Shown here: in pieces, positions 11,006 through 21,789 of the stretch
Layout: the number at the start of each line of letters is the position of its first letter
Numbering within the stretch: the first letter of the stretch is position 1
Assembly (NCBI GenBank): GCA_015501075.1
Contig: JADNYJ010000243.1
Coordinates: forward strand, 1 to 52,000
Direction: 5' to 3'
Origin: Gymnopilus junonius
Lineage: Eukaryota > Basidiomycota > Agaricomycetes > Agaricales > Galerinaceae
DNA: 52,000 nucleotides
Position numbers and translations under genes: made by a program
The notes under the pieces: model-generated
The model's input: only the letters and a program-made list of their open reading frames with translations
What the model was told of the DNA's origin: nothing
The model's database searches: none

Positions 11006-13254
11006 TCAGGCATTAGTAAGGCGTCGGACGTATTCCACCAAAGCCCTAGAAGTCATCATAGGTCAGCTACAGTGGGCGTCGGACAAGACAACATGTAATT
11101 TGACGAACCTGACGGGGCGACCGGTCATACCCTTCTCTTGGTAAGGACTGGGTCTTGTGGCCTGATTGATCACAAGGGATTATCACAAGCCCGAAAAACG
11201 TAATAAACCGCAATAACGCACCTCCATACTGCCAGCAATATCAATATGAGCCCACTTCAAAGTCGGTTCCTGACCATCCTTGCCCTCACATCCCTCAGCG
11301 AAAGGTTTCAAGAAGAGCGCAGCAGTGATGCTTCCAGCTGGCCTGCCTCCGGTCTGTCAAGTCATCAACGTAAGCAATACGATCTCGGGAACATCGGTGA
11401 ATAAATGAGCGTACGTTTTGGAGGTCGGCGTTGGAAGAGTGGATCTGAGGGCCGAACTCGTCGTCAAGGGGCATGCGCCAGAAACGGTCGTGTTCGACTT
11501 CACCAGCTTGATGGAGCTGCTGCCAGAGCTCGTCGGAGGTCTACGAGTAAGAAGTTAGGAGCTACTTGGCGCAGTAAGACATTGAACACATACGGAGAAG
11601 ACACCGGAATAGACCTCGCCAAGAGCAATGACCATAGCACTACAACGAGTTCAGTCAAACAATGGTAAAGAAAAGGGGAAACTTACCCCGTAAGAGTGGC
11701 CACGTCAATGAGAGTGTGAGGCTTGTATTCCGTCGCAGTGTAGTAAATAGCGTCGGAGAGGACCAGGCGACCCTCAGCGTCCGTGTTGTCGACCTCAATG
11801 GATTTGCCGTTCATGGCGTAAATGCTGCAGGCGGAAGATTACGTCAGCAACATATAACGCCAGAAGGATCCTCGAAATGCACACATATCACCAGGCTTGG
11901 TCGCGCTAGGTCCAGGCATGTTCTCAGTCAAGGGGGTGCTGACGACGAGGTTGATCCTTGGAAACAGTCACGTAAAGATTGTAGTGAGATGACAGAGTAA
12001 CATACGGAAGTTGAAGTTTCGCAATGGCCAAAGCTGAAGAGACGACAGTGGCAGCACCTCCCATATCTCCACGCATAAGTTTCATGCCCTAAAAGAACGG
12101 TAGTCAGACCAGGTTCCATAGAGAATCGAACCAGCAACTCACAGCACCGGGTTTCAAGCTGATTCCTCCAGAATCGAAAGTAATACCCTTTCCGACAAAG
12201 GCTAGAGGTTGTTCATCCTTGTTGGCTGCACCTTTGTAGTGACTAGACACGGAATGTGAGCATGGCGCGCGGATATGAGAGGAAAGAGCAATGGCTGACA
12301 TTTCCAAGAATTTAGCCGGTTCCGAGGTACCATGAGTGACCGAGAGGAAAACGTTCTAGAAATTCTTGAGAACGACGATGAGGAAGGAAGGAGCTCGGAG
12401 CTGTACCATATTCTTCTCAGCAGCCCAGACTATGAGCGAAAAAAAAGGTCAGATCACGTTCCGTTATTGAAAAAATCAGGAATAAAACGTACCTTCATCA
12501 CGCACAAAGATCTCGACGTTCGGAACACCCTCGAACTCCTTCTTGACGCGTTCAGTGAAGGCCTACAGCAATGGCAAATCAGATACGGTGCCTAAGATAG
12601 AAACAACAGAACTCACGGTAGGCGTCATCAAATTCGCAGGAAGTTCCATGAGCTAGAAACGCGATTGGTTAGCCCAGGTCGTGCGACGGCGGAAAAGACG
12701 TACAGTGCGAGCAAGGTTCTGAGCTTGGGCGTAAACAGTTCCTCGCTCCCATTCCTTGGACATTTGCAGAGGGCTGAAGTCGAGTTTCTCCGGGATGGGC
12801 TCCGTGAGGTTTGGATTGAATGGAGATGCAGGTGATGTCTTCAGCGTGAACTTGTACAGAGCCAGATGAGCGGCGACAGCTAATCGGGTTCGTAAATCTC
12901 AGAATCTACAACAAAAGATGTCGAAAACGTACCAGCAGCATGAGGGTCCGCAGAAGCATCGATCGCCACGTCTTTCAGTCCTTCGTAAGCCTTCAAATCT
13001 TTGACAGCACTTCCGACAGCCTTCCTAACGATCTCTCGCTTCTCATTCGCCGACTTCGACGCAAAGCTGTCGCCAAGAGAAGATACAGTCGTCACCGCCG
13101 ACGCAGGCGTATTGTAAAAGGTGCGTGTCGTGCCAGCTTTTGGAGGTTTCTCGCCCTGGGGTGTCTGTGCCCACAGTTTGGCGGGATCAACACCCTCAAC
13201 GAGCTGTGAGGGCGTTTGATGGTCGAAAGGAAAGACATAGGCTTTGGCGGACAT
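11006..13254 (-). CDS. Leucyl/cytosol aminopeptidase, peptidase family M17
   Basis: Metallo-aminopeptidase that removes N-terminal residues, with two metal ions per active site, usually a hexamer. The metal- and substrate-binding motifs are visible: [11 protein letters not shown] near 12180, [15 protein letters not shown] near 12060, and [13 protein letters not shown] near 11770, which contains the D/E/R signature. The C-terminus follows a last intron: MTGRPVR then [12 protein letters not shown], with the stop at 11006-11008. I start at ATG 13254 ([16 protein letters not shown]). An in-frame upstream ATG at 13326 would add 24 residues rich in Ser and Arg with no acidic residue, which looks like a mitochondrial presequence. 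About ten short introns. It lies convergent to the Zn2Cys6 gene, about 250 bp apart. High confidence in family, moderate in exact exon edges. Confidence 0.92.
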
Positions 13255-13793
13255 CGTTCTAGCAGAAATCAGGGACCGAGATGATGAAAGTCTGAGACGG
13301 CCTGATAACAGGCATTTTGTGAACATCGGAATACGGAAGGACTTTCGCGCGTGAGTTTTTCTGGTGATCACAAGACAAACGCGAATTAAGTAAGCTCCCC
13401 TGAGTATTTGCCATTGAAGGATTAAACGCCTTCGACAATGAGCATTGAGTAAAGGTCCAAAATTTTGAGATATCGTCGATTCAAGAGAATGACTCGACCA
13501 AGAGAGCCTTTTGCGCACTTTCGTTTTCTGGTCTTGTCTATGATTTTCCTTTTGAAGGATGCGGGGAATGTGAGAAAAGGAATCTTAAAATACATCGAGT
13601 TGACATCGAGAGCATCGATTGGCGGATCGATACGACCTACCAGTCCTCATTAAGGAAAAAGTCAAAAGTTCTATGTATCGTACAGCAACGGCAAGAAATC
13701 TGCACAAACGCAGCGCTCTCCAAATTTCGAAATGGGTCAGTACAGAATGTCACCATTTCGGAAAACACTGAGCAATGAGAATACAGTAACTCC

Positions 13794-14158
13794 TCATGCA
13801 ACTTTCTCTGTACCTTTCTCCTCAACCTTCTCGCCGACTTCTTTATCGACTCTGTCGACGAGTTTCTCAATGCGCCTAGACAGTTTCTTCTTCTTGGTCA
13901 ATCGAGAAGAATTGCCCACGAGGGAGCTCTTCCTAAGTGATGAAGGAGGAGGTTTCTTCCACCGAGCTACTATCAAGCGCCTCGTGTCTGTCTGGCGTAA
14001 ATATTGAAATGTAGCTTTAGACCCAGGATCCTGTAATTAATGATAAGTCATTGTCAGCCTCGTAAAAATATACTACATACATATACGACGCACATTGGCG
14101 ATATAGTGTCCAGGTTGGTGGGTCGCGTGAATATAGGAGGAGGTCCGTACCATGCCAT
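13794..14158 (-). CDS. Small basic protein of unknown function
   Basis: Two-exon gene, 102 residues. Exon 1 (14087-14158) encodes MAWYGPPPIFTRPTNLDTIS plus four residues; exon 2 (13794-14030) begins DPGSKATFQYLRQTDTRRL and ends at TGA. The intron has a GTATATG donor and TTACAG acceptor and keeps the frame. The C-terminal half is strongly charged (KKPPPSSLRKSS, LTKKKKLSRRIEKLVDRV), probably one amphipathic helix. There is no signal peptide or membrane segment. A TATAAAG at 14193-14199 sits 35 bp upstream of the ATG, supporting this start. No domain recognised; possible roles such as RNA or ribosome binding would be guesses. Confidence 0.6.
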
Positions 14159-14192
14159 AGTGGGGGCCTGATCAAACCAACGCGAAGCATCT

Positions 14193-14199
14193 CTTTATA
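14193..14199 (-). promoter_or_regulatory. TATA box of the small basic protein gene
   Basis: The minus strand reads TATAAAG about 35 bp upstream of the ATG at 14158, a suitable position for a short leader. Confidence 0.5.
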
Positions 14200-17100
14200 C
14201 TCCTAGAACCGACCGTTCGCACAAGGTACAAAGAAGCACCAATGCGTAACCGATGGTGGAATCATCTTGATCTTTATCATACACTCGGCCGATTTAAACA
14301 CGTCTTTATTATGAGGTCTGTCTCCCAACGGAAATAAATTCCGGCTGAATCGCGCGAGTACGATACCAATATGGAAAGAAACGACACAAATCGTGGGTGC
14401 AGTCTTCTCATAATATATGTTTTAGTCACCTCATGGCGAGTCCACAAGACTACCTCATGATAGATGCAACGGAAAGAACGACATCACCTTTGATTGGACC
14501 CACAAAAGCACTTCCACGCCATGCCTAAATTTGCCTTCAAGTCCGAGTTTAGTACAAAAGACAAGATAGCCAAATGTGAACGACAGGATCAATTCTTTTT
14601 AGCATCCGTATTTTGACATCGCATGCAATCGCAACGTAACCAAACCTTCTCCTACGCGGGTTGGAAGCGCTCAACTGTGAGGGAGACCCTCAGCATGGGT
14701 CTGTAATCAAGAAAAAGCCGCCGTAGATTGTCCTAGATAAGATAATAATGGCACCTCAAAGGCCAATTGTTGCCTTCCGGAGTTATCACTGGACGTACCA
14801 TTGCACGCTGCGACGAAATACGATCCGTCGCCTCCTTCCTCTCGAGTCTCAAGAAAATTTAATTCTTATTTATCCGACGGCTAGTATCCTATGGACCGAA
14901 TTCCAAACCTATCGTCAACCAAAATCGGACCTCAACATTATTCCTTGAGGAAATTTCCGCAGTTTCCAACTGAAAATTTCTCTAGATCTCTTTTTCTTGC
15001 TCGTTTACCACTCACAGAATTTTACTTCACTCCATATAGTTTATAAAATACTATCACACATCGGTCCGATAAATTTTCACTTCTCCTTAAAACCACTCGC
15101 TTAATAGCTACAGTATAAATACTAGACCTCTGTACTGTAGTTTACCAGTGGAATACCATCGCATCCCTCAATTCAGAAGCATAGAAATCGACTTAGATAT
15201 TGCAATTTTAGACTCAAGATACTCAAATTCCCTCTGTTCCCGGAACCCTCATCTATTTTTATTTCACTGTCCGACAAACGGAGTTTGTCCCCGAGTCCCA
15301 TTCCGGACGCGCTCGAACTCATTAAACTACACAACTTCTGAAAGTTTTTCATAGCCAGGAAAGAACTGGACTAATAGGTCGAATTCATCCATAAGGCGAT
15401 AACCTCTCAAATGATCCAAAAAAGCTGTGAAGAACAAGTACACGCCGTCCCGGCGGAAATCTGTCATCAACGGACCTGTCAATCGGTACGACATCGATCG
15501 TTCAATATTCTGACCAAAATGTTGCGGCTCTGCTACAGAGAGTTCGCTAATGAGAAAAACCAGGGGCGTTACTTTGCTCTAAGTTAATGAACCTGTGCCA
15601 GGGCATATGCTGGGTCGTTGCGCCTTCTCCTAGAAATGAGCGCTGCACTGCATTGGCTTTTCCGAAGAGGTCATGCCGCCGTTCGGCCAGGTCGGCAACC
15701 ATTTCGGACTGCCCATTTTCCCGGCCAGACAGGTATATGGCTGTGCAGCTGTCAATTGGTACGCCAATCAATAGCCCGTCGACAACAGCACAGGGGTCTA
15801 CGCTGTGAGCAGGAGGGTCCCTTAAGAGTCCTTGTTGTGTAGTTTACGAGCACTACATGAACCGCCAAACCTTCCAAAAAGTACAAGTCCGACGCCTTAC
15901 ACAGCGCAAGTTCGGCGACGTTGGGACTGCTGTTAGGGGGAGGCGCGGTCGCAGTAAAGTAAAGCCTGGATACCTTTTCTGTCGAACCCTTTCGGGTGTA
16001 TTTGCACTTCCATTCCTCTTCTCCGTATGCCACTTGTCAGGCTTCCTCTCGCTAGATATCAGCCACTGCAGAGCAAATTTGGTACATATTAATGTCGAAA
16101 TAGCCAGTCTATGCTACGCAGGCTAGCATCAGATCGACGGTTTAAGAAGACCCAGTGCATGCAGACCATCGTAATACGATTATAGATGGCTTTGTTTATC
16201 TCCTGTCTGAGTGAAAGGCGGTGAAAATCATTACTGACTGTACAGTGCAGTGATCTCAAAGTGGTACATTCCAGTTCTACCAGAACGTGAGTTACTTAAC
16301 CTGAACGATGTTAATGCAATAAATAGAATGCAAACGGTCGACTTCGTGGAATGAAATTTTCCTCAGAGATAACTAAACTCTAAAATCAAGAGAATCAAGA
16401 TCAATTTTGACGTCTGCTGGCTCTCGATCCATCAGGTACTATTTCCCCCTTTTTTAGTCTCCGAAACTTCCTGGTCGAGTTTCAGAGTACGGGTCCATTG
16501 GGAAGACTTGTAGGCTTCAACCTGTTAATGTTGATACGAAGTCTTGGAGAGCTCCTGTTTACCAAGCAGAATAACGTCGGCCAAGGATAAGGCGTAAGGC
16601 GCTTAGCACACCTCCTAAATCACGCTCTGAAAGTGTCAAGATATTTCTAGGGACCTGATGAAATAGCCGCCGGCGGAATGGAGGTGCACTTTGATCGTAG
16701 TTGAGCTTCTACATCAACGGCTGTTGTGCTTCCGAAACGGAACCACGCCTTCTATTATTCTCCCCGGCTGACCTTATGTGCAGCTTTAGTTCGGGGATAT
16801 TTTATTCATTGCATACGACCTCCAAAAAAGCTACATATATACGTGGGCGTTTAAGTAGATACAGCGGACAGTCACGAATCAGCAGTACACCACTTTGGAG
16901 CGCTGAATTTACACGCTGAATCCACGTTACTGACACGTTCTTTCGCTTTGGGAGGATCAAGCCAGCACACCGTTTCCGATCATACTTAAGGCAAAGAGAC
17001 ATAATCAAATCGCAGTTCATATGACGTCCCACTGCGGAACTGAGTCGCATTGTCACATAACAATTAGAACGTAGTTAGAACGTCAGGCAGAGGAACGGAA

Positions 17101-17774
17101 GGACCCAGAGTTGTCTATTCGGAACCGAAGGAACGAGGATACAAGATACAATAGCAATCTGAACTGCGGTTAAGGGACATGAAGAGACCGTGGAGGCACT
17201 GGGACGAATGAGACCCGACGGACTCTCCAAGAATGGTGCACGTCGAGATAAATAGGTGGGATATGGTGACATGTTCTATTATACAATACGATGTGGGACA
17301 AGATGCGATACAAGAAATGCAACTACGGCCGGCCTCGGGATCAGAGTCCGTAGAAATGGATCTAGATACCTAAAAAAATATACGACAAAGGCTGGATGAT
17401 GGAGGGAATATCGAATAAAACCGAACTCGAAGAGAAGAACGTGATAATTGTAGCTACAAGATTCCAGGAATAAACGTCATAAACTTCTACACAAGTACCT
17501 ATATTCGTCATGTGCAAAAAAAAGAACAAGAAAAATCTAAAAAGAAACTGCTCAGCCGACATGTAAACAGATGGTTGACGGAGTACTCACCATAAAGAAA
17601 GCGTTGCTAATCGTGCACGAAATTATTGAGCGTGATATGGTAAGTCGACTGCTTGTTCATAATAGTACAAGTGAGGTATCAGATTGGACAAAGGGGTATA
17701 TGGGTGGAATGTGGGGTTTGACGGGGGGTTGAGAGCGATAAGGCCCGGAAAGTCAATGAAGTCCCAACGAGAGC
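14200..17774. other. Long gene-free gap
   Basis: About 3.6 kb of AT-rich sequence between the small basic protein gene and the bZIP gene. No frame on either strand shows a recognisable domain or spliced continuation. There is an 8-bp inverted repeat, CTACAGTA (15108-15115) and TACTGTAG (15133-15140), with a 17-nt loop. I recognised no tRNA, rRNA or transposase. Confidence 0.5.
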
Positions 17775-18395
17775 TTAACTATCGAAATTTGGGAAAGGAA
17801 GTCCGTGAGTCGCCAATAGACGTTCCATCATGAGTGCACGCTCTCGCCAGATATCCTTCTCCCGTGTTAACCGAACCACGTCCTCCTCAAGTTTCTGGAA
17901 TTGCAGCATTCGCCGTTTGCGGCTGCGACGTGCTGCTAGGGTGTTCTGCTTCCGTCTATATTCGACCTTTTGCTGCTCAGTAGCATTGTCAGGGAGCGGC
18001 TCGTCGAACAGTTCATCCTCTTCATCCGAGATTTGCTGTGCGGACCGTCTGCGGGCTGTGACGTAGGGAGGGACATTCCGCTGGGAGGGTGAAGAGGCGG
18101 TGGCGTACCGACGACGGTGAGTTGAAGCGTCCGGAGAGAGGAACTCGTTGGTAGGAGCTCTGGCTTGGTTGTAGGGCTGGAGAGACGGATGTGTTCGAGA
18201 AGGGTGGGCGGTCTCGACCAGAGAAGAAGCAGACTCGGAAGAAATGGACCTGGAATGCGTATTAGCCATGCTGGGCTGGCCAGATACGTTTGAGTACGCG
18301 GGCACTCCGCCCATAGAAGGCATCTCAAAGAGAGTGCTGATTGTTGCGAGATCGTATTGTTCTTGCATTTCCTCCTTGCTAATTTGTGCCTGCAT
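17775..18395 (-). CDS. bZIP transcription factor, Gcn4/CpcA type
   Basis: Intronless 206-residue nuclear DNA-binding protein. The C-terminal bZIP reads RRKQNTLAARRSRKRRMLQF, with the N-x2-AA-x2-SR contact signature, then a short zipper KLEEDVVRLTREKDIWRERA. The heptad positions are Leu, Leu, Trp, Met, as in fungal CpcA-like factors that carry Trp in the third position. The N-terminal half is Ser/Thr/Pro-rich with an acidic patch (SDEEDELFDEPLPD), a likely activation region. The start at 18395 (MQAQISKEEMQEQYD) is the first ATG after a TATAAATA at 18570-18577. The reading frame stays open upstream without an ATG. No upstream ATG lies in the roughly 150-nt leader, so the uORF control known for yeast GCN4 is not evident here. 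Family members control amino-acid biosynthesis; the targets of this one are not shown. Confidence 0.88.
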   Translation of the reverse strand: MQAQISKEEMQEQYDLATISTLFEMPSMGGVPAYSNVSGQPSMANTHSRSISSESASSLVETAHPSRTHPSLQPYNQARAPTNEFLSPDASTHRRRYATASSPSQRNVPPYVTARRRSAQQISDEEDELFDEPLPDNATEQQKVEYRRKQNTLAARRSRKRRMLQFQKLEEDVVRLTREKDIWRERALMMERLLATHGLPFPNFDS

Positions 18396-18569
18396 AGAGG
18401 ATGTGGTGTGAATGTCGTCGAGTTGCTTCCGTTGGTTTACGTCGGAAGATACTGAAGGAGATGAGTACGTTGCCAGGATGAAGGTCCCTGAGTGATATGT
18501 ACTGACAATAATGAGTCGAAGTGGGTATGAGCAGTAGGAAATGAGTCCACAGGAGAAAGGCGCGCTGGG

Positions 18570-18577
18570 TATTTATA
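18570..18577 (-). promoter_or_regulatory. TATA box of the bZIP gene
   Basis: The minus strand reads TATAAATA about 175 bp upstream of the bZIP ATG. It places transcription start near 18540 and implies a leader of roughly 145 nt. Confidence 0.5.
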
Positions 18578-18599
18578 CGCTTAAAGGAAAGAAGGATTC

Positions 18600-20779
18600 C
18601 AGATATAGAGAGGGCTGTGCAATTAAAAAATATTCGAAATAAGCAAGTGGCGGTGATGCGTTCAACGTCTAAGTGACTCACACAGCATGCCAAAGCCCGC
18701 ACCCGACTGCCGAAATCTTGTCGTCTCCCTGCGCGCATTACAATATCTTCTCTCATTCCAGCGAATCTCGAGTGTAGGAAGGAGGAAGACCAATCCTGGA
18801 TTCCGCAAATTTCACAACTTTGAATCACGTGCAGTTCGGTTCTGACCACTGATGGATTCCACGCCAGTTCCACGCCCACGGATGTCGCTCTCTTCCTCCA
18901 ATCCGCGATACCCAGCAACGTTCAGCATGATTGACGGTAGCAACAAGCAAACTCCAATAAAAAATGATACCCCTTCTCTCACCCGTAAATCCAGCAATGC
19001 TGATAGAATCTCTGATGTGAAATCTTTCGCACATCCAGTTCCGCACAGGGTGCCTACGAGTGCTGTAGCCTGACGACCAACTTGGGCTATCTAATGGCGA
19101 TTGTCGTTTCAAGACCTCGGATTCAAGTAAGACTATACAAGATACACACGCATTTACTTTCGGGACCCTCGGATACCTTGAACTATTTGTGAAGCGGTGC
19201 CGACTTAAATCCGACAGCCATCCATCTTGTCAGCGTTGACGCGCTGAAGTACTGGCCTCACATACTCAATCGAATTTCCAACGGCGGCCTCAACCTTTTG
19301 AAAATAACATTTTTCAGCTTGCTAGAGAACATGCCTCCTTCGCTTCCCCTGAGTCAGCTAAATTCCGCCAAAATTTAAAACCGAGTCATTGTAAGGCGGA
19401 GCCTGGTAATTTTGCATGAAATATTTTTTTCGTCGCTGTCCATTCCTATAACTTCGCCCTACGAGACAGAAGCACGACAAATAAGGATAGATAAGGGTTT
19501 ACATTTTCTCCAACTGTTTTAGAAATCCTAGGAAAGTGTGTGAGCCTTCTGATTTGGATTAGCGAGTAAGCACTGAAAGATATAGCGAGAAACGACCCGT
19601 TCAATATTATACTAAGTTCTGAATTATAATGGACTTATTGGCCTCTCAACTACTAACGCTGACGTTTTGATTGCTAGATAGCTTCAGGGCGTCAGCAATT
19701 GCCAAAAGAAAGGACAGCAAAGCGTTCAGTTCTCCTACTTTCTTCAGTCCAATATTCAAATTATATGTATATCTGAGATACATAGGATCTATGTTAAGTC
19801 ACAACATATGAGAATACAATTGAAGCCATTTATTTATACTAGGTGTCACTGCGCTACTGCATTTAGAGTCAAATTTAATCTAGATTTCTACAGGAGTCGC
19901 GCATGAAACAGAAGAAGTAATATTTTCTTTTAGAAGTATAATTATACTAGGGCGGTTCGCTATCAGGGGTAGTAGAAAGTGACATTTTCTCCCGAACTTG
20001 ACTCTTCATAGCAGAATTCCCTATTATTTTCCGGTTATTTCCGGAAATATTTACACAGCCGTATGGAGCGTTCAAGGCACCGTGAATATTATTATTCAAG
20101 TTGAATGTACTGAGGCGGACTCGCCAAGGCGGCGTAAGTTGGAGCAAACTAGTAGAAAAGAGCGTTATCATCTCGGAGTATCTCGAGGCTATGTCTCTAG
20201 CGTAGAAGCGAACTTACACTCCGAACTTATCTCATGGAAATGTCAGGTATGGAGTCGATTCTGAAGCCGGGTTGTCGAAGCGTTAATGCCAGTTGCTACC
20301 GACATTGCATAAATTCGGACATTGGACACTGGACAAGACACGGGACAGGTGAGGCTGTGGGGGCGCGGGTATTTTGATGGCGGGATGCCTTAATAGCGCG
20401 TTGACAGGCCGCCGTCACCCGCCCTTCCCGAGGGCGCCCAGCACGTGGAAAAGCTGTGCCCGAAAGCTGTATTCCCATCTACCGAGTTCGACTCGGCCCT
20501 AACATCAGGCACCCGTCATTGGCTCCTAAAAGCTATTCCCACGCAGGAATATGAGAGCAAGGAGTGGAGTGGAACTTTGAGCTAGGACTTTCATTACTTA
20601 CCGTTCGCAGATGTAAGGACACTTTGTCACATAAAGACGGTCAATGAAAAAAAGGCATGAAGAGCAGTTAAATGTTAAGTTGCGTTCAATTCTATTCCTT
20701 TCATATATTTGACAATCGTTTAAATACCCAAGTAATAATACTGAGTTCCTTAAAATATAAGATTGTCCAAACCCTTCAC
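18600..20779. other. Gene-free gap
   Basis: About 2.2 kb between the bZIP promoter and the 3' end of the glutamic peptidase gene. The short frames here carry no recognisable domain. A 12-bp perfect palindrome, ATTTCCGGAAAT, lies at 20037-20048. A more GC-rich patch with a CACGTG E-box lies around 20380-20460. No function can be assigned. Confidence 0.45.
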
Positions 20780-21684
20780 TTAAACGTATTTGACGGTGAC
20801 ACCAGAAGAGGAGGTCGAGACGGAAGTGAGGACCTTGTTGTTTTGCTCGATGTCGATGAGAGTAGAGCCAGAGGGGCCAACAGTCGTGCCAGACTTGGTG
20901 GTGGCGATGGCATTGGTGAAGGTAACGGTGCCGAAGTCAGCGAAGGGAACAAGGCTGCTGCCTTCCTCAAAGTCCTCAACGATCCACTCAGCGTTCTCCT
21001 CGCAGAGAGCGGCGGAGGAAGTGAGGGACTTGGTGACGGTCTTGCCGGTGGTCAGGTTCTGGATGACGGCGGTGCCTGCCTTGGTGGAGGAAGCGGTGAC
21101 GGTGAGCTTGATCGAATCACCAGCCTTAATGGTGATGCCGGAGAAATCGTAGGCGTAGTCGGGGTACCATTCATACCAGGCTGTTAATCAAAAGAAAAGT
21201 CGGTCAGACAAAGAATTTTAGAGAGAGATTGAGGTTCATACCATCGTAGGACACTTGGCCGCCGGAGATGGTGAAGTCGATACCAGTCTGGAGGATAGCG
21301 GTTCCACAGGTGTCACCATCAATACCGACCCAGGCGGATGCAGCACCAGAGCTGCCAGAGGGAGTGGGGACGGTGAAGGTACCGGTTACAGAGGTGAAGG
21401 TTCCCTGTAAGAAAAAGTGCAGTGTAAAGGAAAATCGACACAACTACGTCTGAGATACGCACTGAGGGGTAGGAATCCCAGACGGCGCCAGCCCAGTTGG
21501 AACTGTACTCGACATGGGACGCGTTCGAGGCCAAATTGTCCAAGTGGTTGGACTCAAGCAGACGAATGGGTTGGGATTGACGACCTGCACGACGACGTTC
21601 GAGGCGTGCTCCGAGCCTGGAAGGTGCAGCAAGAGCAGCGGTGGCAAGGAGAAGGTTGCTGAGGAGGGCGAGTGCGAAAACCAT
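20780..21684 (-). CDS. Secreted glutamic peptidase, family G1 (eqolisin)
   Basis: Pepstatin-insensitive acid endopeptidase, extracellular, using a catalytic Gln/Glu pair. About 260 residues over three exons. A signal peptide (MVFALALLSNLLLATAALAA) is followed by an Arg-rich propeptide (RLGARLERRRAGRQ). The mature part starts near YSSNWAGAVWDSYPS. Conserved motifs: AWVGIDGDTCGTAILQTGID (catalytic Gln in AILQTG), AWYEWYPDYAYDFSG across intron 2, and CEENAEWIVEDFEE (catalytic Glu). The C-terminus is VTVKYV. I prefer the start at 21684 over the in-frame ATG at 21738. The TATA box at 21775-21782 leaves a normal leader for the former and only about 10 nt for the latter, and the signal peptide begins at 21684. 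Introns lie near 21405-21465 and 21180-21243. The large plus-strand frames here are shadows. Confidence 0.93.
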
Positions 21685-21774
21685 GGTGATCAGAGGATTT
21701 AGAATGGTGCGTCGACCAGAAACAACTGTAGGTGCCAAAACAACCTAAAGAACTAGGGCAGAAGTTCCGCACTT

Positions 21775-21782
21775 CTTTTATA
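21775..21782 (-). promoter_or_regulatory. TATA box of the glutamic peptidase gene
   Basis: The minus strand reads TATAAAAG about 90 bp upstream of the chosen ATG. It favours the start at 21684. Confidence 0.6.
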
Positions 21783-21789
21783 CTCCAAA

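Noticed and set aside
15108..15140. 8-bp inverted repeat with a 17-nt loop
   Set aside because: Such short stems are expected by chance in a 52-kb AT-rich window; no nearby gene end needs it.
20037..20048. 12-bp palindrome ATTTCCGGAAAT
   Set aside because: Isolated copy about 0.7 kb beyond the 3' end of the nearest gene; no evidence of function.
20672..21187. 171-codon plus-strand frame, Gly/Asp-rich
   Set aside because: Antisense shadow of the glutamic peptidase exon, which has catalytic motifs and a signal peptide on the minus strand.
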